Assembly: GCA_963701245.1 (NCBI GenBank)
Contig: OY969576.1
Span: forward strand, 62,001 to 126,000
Length of the DNA stretch: 64,000 nucleotides
Direction: 5' to 3'
Origin: CAWCCP01 sp963701245
GTDB taxonomy: Bacteria > Patescibacteriota > Saccharimonadia > Saccharimonadales > UBA4665
Position numbers and translations under genes: made by a program. Every line of letters starts with the position of its first letter. Position 1 is the first letter of the stretch. The notes under the pieces were generated by a model. It did no database searches. It saw nothing but the letters and a program-made list of their open reading frames with translations, and was not told the DNA's origin. Shown here piece by piece: positions 60,053 to 64,000 of the stretch.

Positions 60053-60629
60053 AGTATTGAATTATAGCAATATACGGGTCCGGGTTAGCCCATAGATTGT
60101 CGTGCGAGCCACCAAGACTAATAAAATTCCAGTTACGATGCTTCAGATATTGCTGCAGTCCGGCTGGCTGTTGCCAAGGGTCAAACTGATTTCTTATAAC
60201 TACTATTTTCGCTTCAGTATGACCAGGCACTACTAAAGAATGTGCCTGATGTATGATGCCGGAATTACGTTTTGGCTGGCTCAAGGCATACCAGAAATTT
60301 TTTATAAGTATGGAACTACCATTTAAAATTCGGCGATCGCTAATGAGTAGTCGGCTATTAAATAGGTTGGCTTTCAGCCAGATGAAGACACTAGGGTGCG
60401 CCATAATCGGAGCGACATAGATGACGAGCTTAGGGTGGCTATTTTTTGGAACAAGCCAACAACCGGCCGAATGACAAATGACGATGTCGGCGGCGGTAGG
60501 ATCGTTGATACACTGCAGTCCGGAAGCGTCAAGCTTGGCACGCAAAACCCTCCCATGCAGGGGACCGCAAAACAAGCCATAGCTAACGCTATAGGTTTGC
60601 TTATTTACTGAAGAGGCGGTAGCTACCAT
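60015..60629 (-). CDS. Alpha/beta-hydrolase-like protein
   Basis: 204 residues. VICHSAGCWLVP near 50-61 is the nucleophile elbow (Ser), IRNQFDPWQQP near 155 gives Asp, and LGGSHDNLWANP near 178 gives His. The first 25 residues resemble FCGPLHGRV type loops. It overlaps the HAD gene before it by 29 bases and the next gene by 38 bases, unusually long overlaps for this window. Substrate unknown. Confidence 0.65.
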   Translation of the reverse strand: MVATASSVNKQTYSVSYGLFCGPLHGRVLRAKLDASGLQCINDPTAADIVICHSAGCWLVPKNSHPKLVIYVAPIMAHPSVFIWLKANLFNSRLLISDRRILNGSSILIKNFWYALSQPKRNSGIIHQAHSLVVPGHTEAKIVVIRNQFDPWQQPAGLQQYLKHRNWNFISLGGSHDNLWANPDPYIAIIQYYAKQLLATANSG

Positions 60630-61326
60630 GATCTGCTCGTAAGCAATACACTACATTTTTGCGTTCGATGACGACTGGCCACTCGGCTTTTGTTGCATAG
60701 GAGAGTAATTGTTTAGTTGGATTAAAGGCAATCGGCTTTTCGACGATTTTGAGCATCGGGATGTCGCTTTCGCTATCACCGACGGCAATGCTATCCTGCC
60801 AACGAGCTTGGTGGGTGGCGACGAGTTTTTTGAGCAGAGCTGGTTTTTGGCGACGTAGCATAACTGATTTTTGACCGGTAAAACGGCCGTTCTTGATTTC
60901 ATATTGCGAGCCGCCATAATCGTCAAAACCGTAGTAGGTCGCTATCGGATCGACAATTTCAACTTGAGATGCGGATATCGCGAAAAGGATATAATTCTTG
61001 GCTCTGAGAGATGTAATGAGATCTCGAGTATAGGTATAGACCTGATCTTTATAGGTGATGAGCACGGCTTGAATGGCTTTATTTACGTCGGCCACGGCGA
61101 GGCCGGTGATTGCCTTATCAATTACCGACACGAGTTTCATTTCATAGATCAGAAAGGAGTTTTCATGCTGCCGCTCTTTCCACTCGAACCGAGCCTCTCT
61201 GACAGCTTCGTAATTAACCCTGTCGAGCAATCCACGGTGCGCTAATTCATCCGCAACGGCGTGGTATAACTGCCAACGAATCACGGTTCCATCAATATCG
61301 AATACCGCAAACGGACGGTTCGTCAT
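60601..61326 (-). CDS. HAD-superfamily phosphatase (SerB/PSP-like)
   Basis: 241 residues. Motif I FAVFDIDGTVIR near 6-17 (nucleophile Asp, acid/base Asp two on), motif II in LFAISASQVEIV near 112, Lys in motif III, and motif IV VGDSESDIPML near 184-194. A helical cap (about 20-85) follows motif I, as in HAD-IB phosphoserine phosphatases. AGGGAGGT before the ATG is a very strong Shine-Dalgarno. The substrate could be phosphoserine or another small phosphate ester. Confidence 0.82.
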   Translation of the reverse strand: MTNRPFAVFDIDGTVIRWQLYHAVADELAHRGLLDRVNYEAVREARFEWKERQHENSFLIYEMKLVSVIDKAITGLAVADVNKAIQAVLITYKDQVYTYTRDLITSLRAKNYILFAISASQVEIVDPIATYYGFDDYGGSQYEIKNGRFTGQKSVMLRRQKPALLKKLVATHQARWQDSIAVGDSESDIPMLKIVEKPIAFNPTKQLLSYATKAEWPVVIERKNVVYCLRADHGSYRLFSK

Positions 61327-61385
61327 TCTCTACCTCCCTCAAGTACATCGTTTTTCGCGCCTGTTTCGTTCTTTGCTTACGAGCG

Positions 61386-62186
61386 TTACACATTTAGTGT
61401 AACAGATACCGGACAGTGGTCTGATCCCATAATACCCGGATGTATAGCCGCTGAAATGACTTTATCTTTTAAGGCAGCTGATACCAAAAAGTAATCTATC
61501 CGCCACCCAACATTTCGTTCTCGCGCTTTTGCCCACGGGCTCCACCAGGTATAGTGACCGTTGCCCTTGGTAAAGAGACGAAAAGTATCGATAAAACCGG
61601 CATCAAGGTATGCCTGAAAACCAGCTCTTTCTTCATCGGTAAAGCCTTTTTTCCCGTGATTGGCTTCGGGGTGAGCTAAATCATCTTCGCTGTAGGCGAC
61701 GTTCAAATCACCGCAAAATACGACTGGCTTGGAAACTTCGAGATGCTTCACATATGCCAGAAAGGCCGGATCCCAATTGTGGTAGCGCATCGGCAGTCGA
61801 CTTAAGTTCTCTTTGGCGTTTGGCGTGTAGACAGTGACCAGCCAGAACTGATCATATTCGGCAGCTAGTACTCTACCTTCGAGATTCGGGTCGCCATATA
61901 AATCGCCGGCCACCGAAAATTTTTTAATAATATCTTGGGGCAAACCATCAACGACTTGTAGAGGTTTTGATTTACTGAATATCGATGTGCCGCTATAACC
62001 GGGTTTTTCAGCTGGATACCAAAAGGTCTCATAACCTTTGAGGTCCAGTGAAAACTGATCAGGTTTTGCTTTCAATTCTTGTAAGCAGATAATGTCCGGA
62101 CTTTCGCTAGCAACAAAGGGCGCTAACGAATCTTTCCGAATTACCGCCCGGATACCATTTACATTCCATGAATACAGCTTCAACAT
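61386..62186 (-). CDS. xthA: Exodeoxyribonuclease III
   Basis: AP endonuclease and 3' exonuclease of base-excision repair, about 266 residues. LYSWNVNGIRAVIRK at the start, CLQELKAKPDQF (metal Glu), VTVYTPNAKEN, GDLNVAYSEDDLAHP (Asp/Asn), WRIDYFLVS and the final GSDHCPVSVTL (catalytic Asp-His) are complete. The frame opens at 62210, but GGAGGGAGGT lies just before ATG 62186, which is therefore the start. Confidence 0.96.
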   Translation of the reverse strand: MLKLYSWNVNGIRAVIRKDSLAPFVASESPDIICLQELKAKPDQFSLDLKGYETFWYPAEKPGYSGTSIFSKSKPLQVVDGLPQDIIKKFSVAGDLYGDPNLEGRVLAAEYDQFWLVTVYTPNAKENLSRLPMRYHNWDPAFLAYVKHLEVSKPVVFCGDLNVAYSEDDLAHPEANHGKKGFTDEERAGFQAYLDAGFIDTFRLFTKGNGHYTWWSPWAKARERNVGWRIDYFLVSAALKDKVISAAIHPGIMGSDHCPVSVTLNV

Positions 62187-62297
62187 CTGACACCTCCCTC
62201 CGCGCTTCACTACATTTAAAATTCTGGTACTATAATAGGCCCGATTGCACGGAGTGTATAGTCTATGCCAATGTGATCTGCTACACTTGAACGTTAG

Positions 62298-63014
62298 ATG
62301 GATACAAAGCCCTACAAACGTATTCTGCTGAAACTATCGGGTGAACAGTTAGCTGGGAAGTATGAATTTGGTGTTGACCCCAGTATTGCTGCCTTTTTGG
62401 CGGAAGAAATAAAGGGTGTAATTGCGCTTGATTGCCAAATCGTCATGATTGTTGGCGGTGGTAATATGGTCCGTGGTGCTGAAATTGCTGGGCATGGGAT
62501 TAAACGAGTAACTGGCGACCAAATGGGTATGCTCAGTGGTCTCATTAACTCTATGGCCATGACTGATATTTTTGAGGCTCATGATGTCCAGACCCGTTGT
62601 ATGAGTAATATCTTCGCTCAGCAAATAGCCGAGAGCTATTCCTACCGACTCGCTGAAAAGCATTTGCAGCGCGGCCGAGTAGTGATTATTGCCGGTGGAA
62701 CGGCCAGACCCTATGTTACTCATGATACGGCGGCAGTCAGTTTTGCACTTGAACTGGATTGTGAAGTGGTACTCAAAGCAACCAAATTTGATGGTGTTTA
62801 CGATAAAGATCCAGCAAAATTCCCCGATGCCGTCAAAATTGACAACTTATCGTTTCAAGATGCCGTTTCCAATGATGATATAAAAGTGATGGATAAGGCA
62901 GCTATGGGTTTGGCTATGGAGCACCAGCGGCCAATAGTGGTGTTTGATGCGATGGTTCCCGGTAACATTGCGAAAGTCGCAGCTGGTCAACCTATCGGCA
63001 CTAGAATCTCCTAA
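62298..63014 (+). CDS. pyrH: UMP kinase
   Basis: Bacterial UMP kinase of the amino-acid-kinase fold, 238 residues. RILLKLSGEQLAG near 8-20, MIVGGGNMVRGAEIA near 52-66, DQMGMLSGLINSMA near 75-88, VVIIAGGTARPYVTHDTAAV near 130-149, VLKATKFDGVYDKDP near 157-171 and MDKAAMGLAM. It normally sits near tsf/frr, but those are not in the window. TACACT lies 10 bases before the ATG. Confidence 0.96.
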   Translation: MDTKPYKRILLKLSGEQLAGKYEFGVDPSIAAFLAEEIKGVIALDCQIVMIVGGGNMVRGAEIAGHGIKRVTGDQMGMLSGLINSMAMTDIFEAHDVQTRCMSNIFAQQIAESYSYRLAEKHLQRGRVVIIAGGTARPYVTHDTAAVSFALELDCEVVLKATKFDGVYDKDPAKFPDAVKIDNLSFQDAVSNDDIKVMDKAAMGLAMEHQRPIVVFDAMVPGNIAKVAAGQPIGTRIS

Positions 63015-63109
63015 GCATAAATCTGCTTTACAACAAAGGTATATGCGGGCATAATTTACTGAGTTATCTGGCTCTTGTGCAAGGTACTGTACGATACCGT
63101 CAAACAAAT

Positions 63110-64000
63110 ATGAAAAAACACATTATAGAGAAAACTATTGAAGCGCCCGCCGAAGCGCTGCAACTTGGAATTGAACACGGTCAAAGATTAGCGAATGCGG
63201 TACCACTGTCTGGTTCGCAACCGATGAAGAAAGTCAGGAATTACTGGTATCTCCTTGGCCCGGGGCTCACGACTGGCGCCTCTGACGATGACCCTTCCGG
63301 CATAGCTACCTATTCTCAGGCCGGTGCTCAATATGGTTTTGGACTTCTTTGGATGGCGGCCTGGACCTTTCCGCTTATGGCGGTTATCCAAGAGATGTGC
63401 GCGCGAATTGGCTTAGTAACCGGTCGGGGTCTGGCCGGCAATATCCGGGCTCACTTCGGCAAAAAAATTCTGTATACGTCTACTTTTTTCCTGTTTATTG
63501 CCAATACCTTCAATATTGGTGCTGATATCGGTGCTATGGCCAGCGCTGTGCGACTGATATTTCCGAATACCGGATTTTATTTGTTAGTGATCGGCTTTAC
63601 GATTCTTATTTTGGGCCTGCAGATTTTCACGCCCTATGTTACGTATGCTCGCTATCTTAAATGGCTGGCGCTAGTACTCTTTGCCTATATTTTATCGTCA
63701 GTTCTGGCGAAACCGGATTGGCATACCGTGTTTCAAAATGCCCTAATCCCACATATCACCGTAAGCAAAACATCAATTCTTCTGATATGTGCCGTACTAG
63801 GTACCACCATTACACCGTACCTTTTCTTCTGGCAAACGTCCCAGGAAATTGAAGAAGAAATAGCGGCTGGTCAAACAACCATCAAAGAGCGCAAAGGTTG
63901 CGAACCGGAAGCAATGAAAAAAATGCGCATTGATGTCTGGTCGGGGATGATTTTATCAAATGTGGTCATGTTCTTCATTATTGCAGCCTGTGCCAGTGTG
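63110..64000 (+). CDS. NRAMP-family divalent metal transporter, 3' end outside window
   Basis: About 297 residues are visible and the frame is still open at the right edge. A 45-residue cytoplasmic start is followed by the hallmark LLGPGLTTGASDDDPSGIATYSQAGAQYG: the DPSG stretch in helix 1 is the metal site of the family (usually DPGN), with Ser instead of Gly and Gly instead of Asn. The helix-6 metal motif appears as CAVLGTTITPYLFFWQTSQ, where MPH is replaced by TPY. The change of these residues, as in the Mg-type or NRAMP-related branch, makes the transported ion uncertain. Confidence 0.85.
   Translation, partial: MKKHIIEKTIEAPAEALQLGIEHGQRLANAVPLSGSQPMKKVRNYWYLLGPGLTTGASDDDPSGIATYSQAGAQYGFGLLWMAAWTFPLMAVIQEMCARIGLVTGRGLAGNIRAHFGKKILYTSTFFLFIANTFNIGADIGAMASAVRLIFPNTGFYLLVIGFTILILGLQIFTPYVTYARYLKWLALVLFAYILSSVLAKPDWHTVFQNALIPHITVSKTSILLICAVLGTTITPYLFFWQTSQEIEEEIAAGQTTIKERKGCEPEAMKKMRIDVWSGMILSNVVMFFIIAACASV

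Noticed and set aside
1..64000. TGA recoded as an amino acid
   Set aside because: TGA ends many genes at the expected length (xseB, the methyltransferase, the receiver gene), and no gene reads through it.
1..64000. CRISPR arrays or cas genes
   Set aside because: No regularly spaced short repeats and no Cas-like proteins were seen.

Overview
The window looks like a chromosome fragment of a small-genome bacterium of the Patescibacteria (Candidate Phyla Radiation), most likely Saccharibacteria (TM7). This is inference from gene content: a stand-alone sigma-region-4/HARE-HTH protein, a pared-down division cluster, PEGA, DUF3048 and sortase envelope proteins, many small genes, and few obvious Shine-Dalgarno sites. 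TGA ends many genes in normal positions, so the code is standard and the recoded candidate phyla (Gracilibacteria, Absconditabacteria) are unlikely. No rRNA or other strong phylogenetic marker is present.

Layout. 1-13.5 kb: mostly plus-strand housekeeping genes (Trm11-like methyltransferase on minus, YbhN-like flippase, XseA/XseB, a degenerate two-component pair, RecO, GlyQS, PIF1-HRDC helicase, NYN nuclease, metallo-hydrolase, aldo/keto reductase, YvcK). 13.6-22.7 kb: cell-wall/division cluster mraZ-rsmH-(19-codon ORF)-ftsL-ftsI-mraY-ftsW-murG-ftsQ, preceded by a terminator and a four-box MraZ operator; no Mur ligases, ftsA or ftsZ are present here. 22.7-23.6 kb: about 0.9 kb of AT-rich non-coding DNA where plus-strand genes from the left meet minus-strand genes from the right. 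23.6-34.4 kb: minus-strand housekeeping genes (sigma4-HARE, TopA, AtpZ-like, Pth, Der, RluB-type synthase) and a two-component pair whose kinase is frameshifted and whose regulator carries a perfectly duplicated Pro/Ala-rich tail. Within this block, on the plus strand at about 28.06-28.46 kb, lies a strongly promoted, highly structured RNA that I cannot assign to a known family.

34.6-48.2 kb starts at tRNA-Glu(CTC) and is an accessory region: two complete insertion sequences with terminal repeats and target duplications (IS66-type at 37,758-39,259; IS4-superfamily at 44,721-45,900), gene remnants, and unrelated single genes (VanY-type peptidase, P-loop kinase, SDR, P1 peptidase, ATPase, hydrolases). 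48.2-64 kb returns to core genes: RlmH, a TylF-type methyltransferase, a DUF3048-kinase-regulator operon, GltX, PEGA and sortase envelope proteins, tRNA-Leu(CAA), an NAD(P)HX-dehydratase-like gene, HAD phosphatase, exonuclease III, UMP kinase and a truncated NRAMP transporter.

Three patterns cut across the window. First, many start codons sit only 6-8 bases downstream of a -10 hexamer, the arrangement expected of leaderless mRNAs. Second, several reading frames are broken in a way that a single extra base in an A or T run would repair; this points to sequence indels or recent decay, with programmed slippage less likely. Third, regulation of wall synthesis (MraZ boxes, small ORF plus hairpin) and of the envelope (two kinase-regulator pairs and a pseudo-pair) is prominent. 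The best candidate for something undescribed is the RNA at 28.06-28.46 kb.
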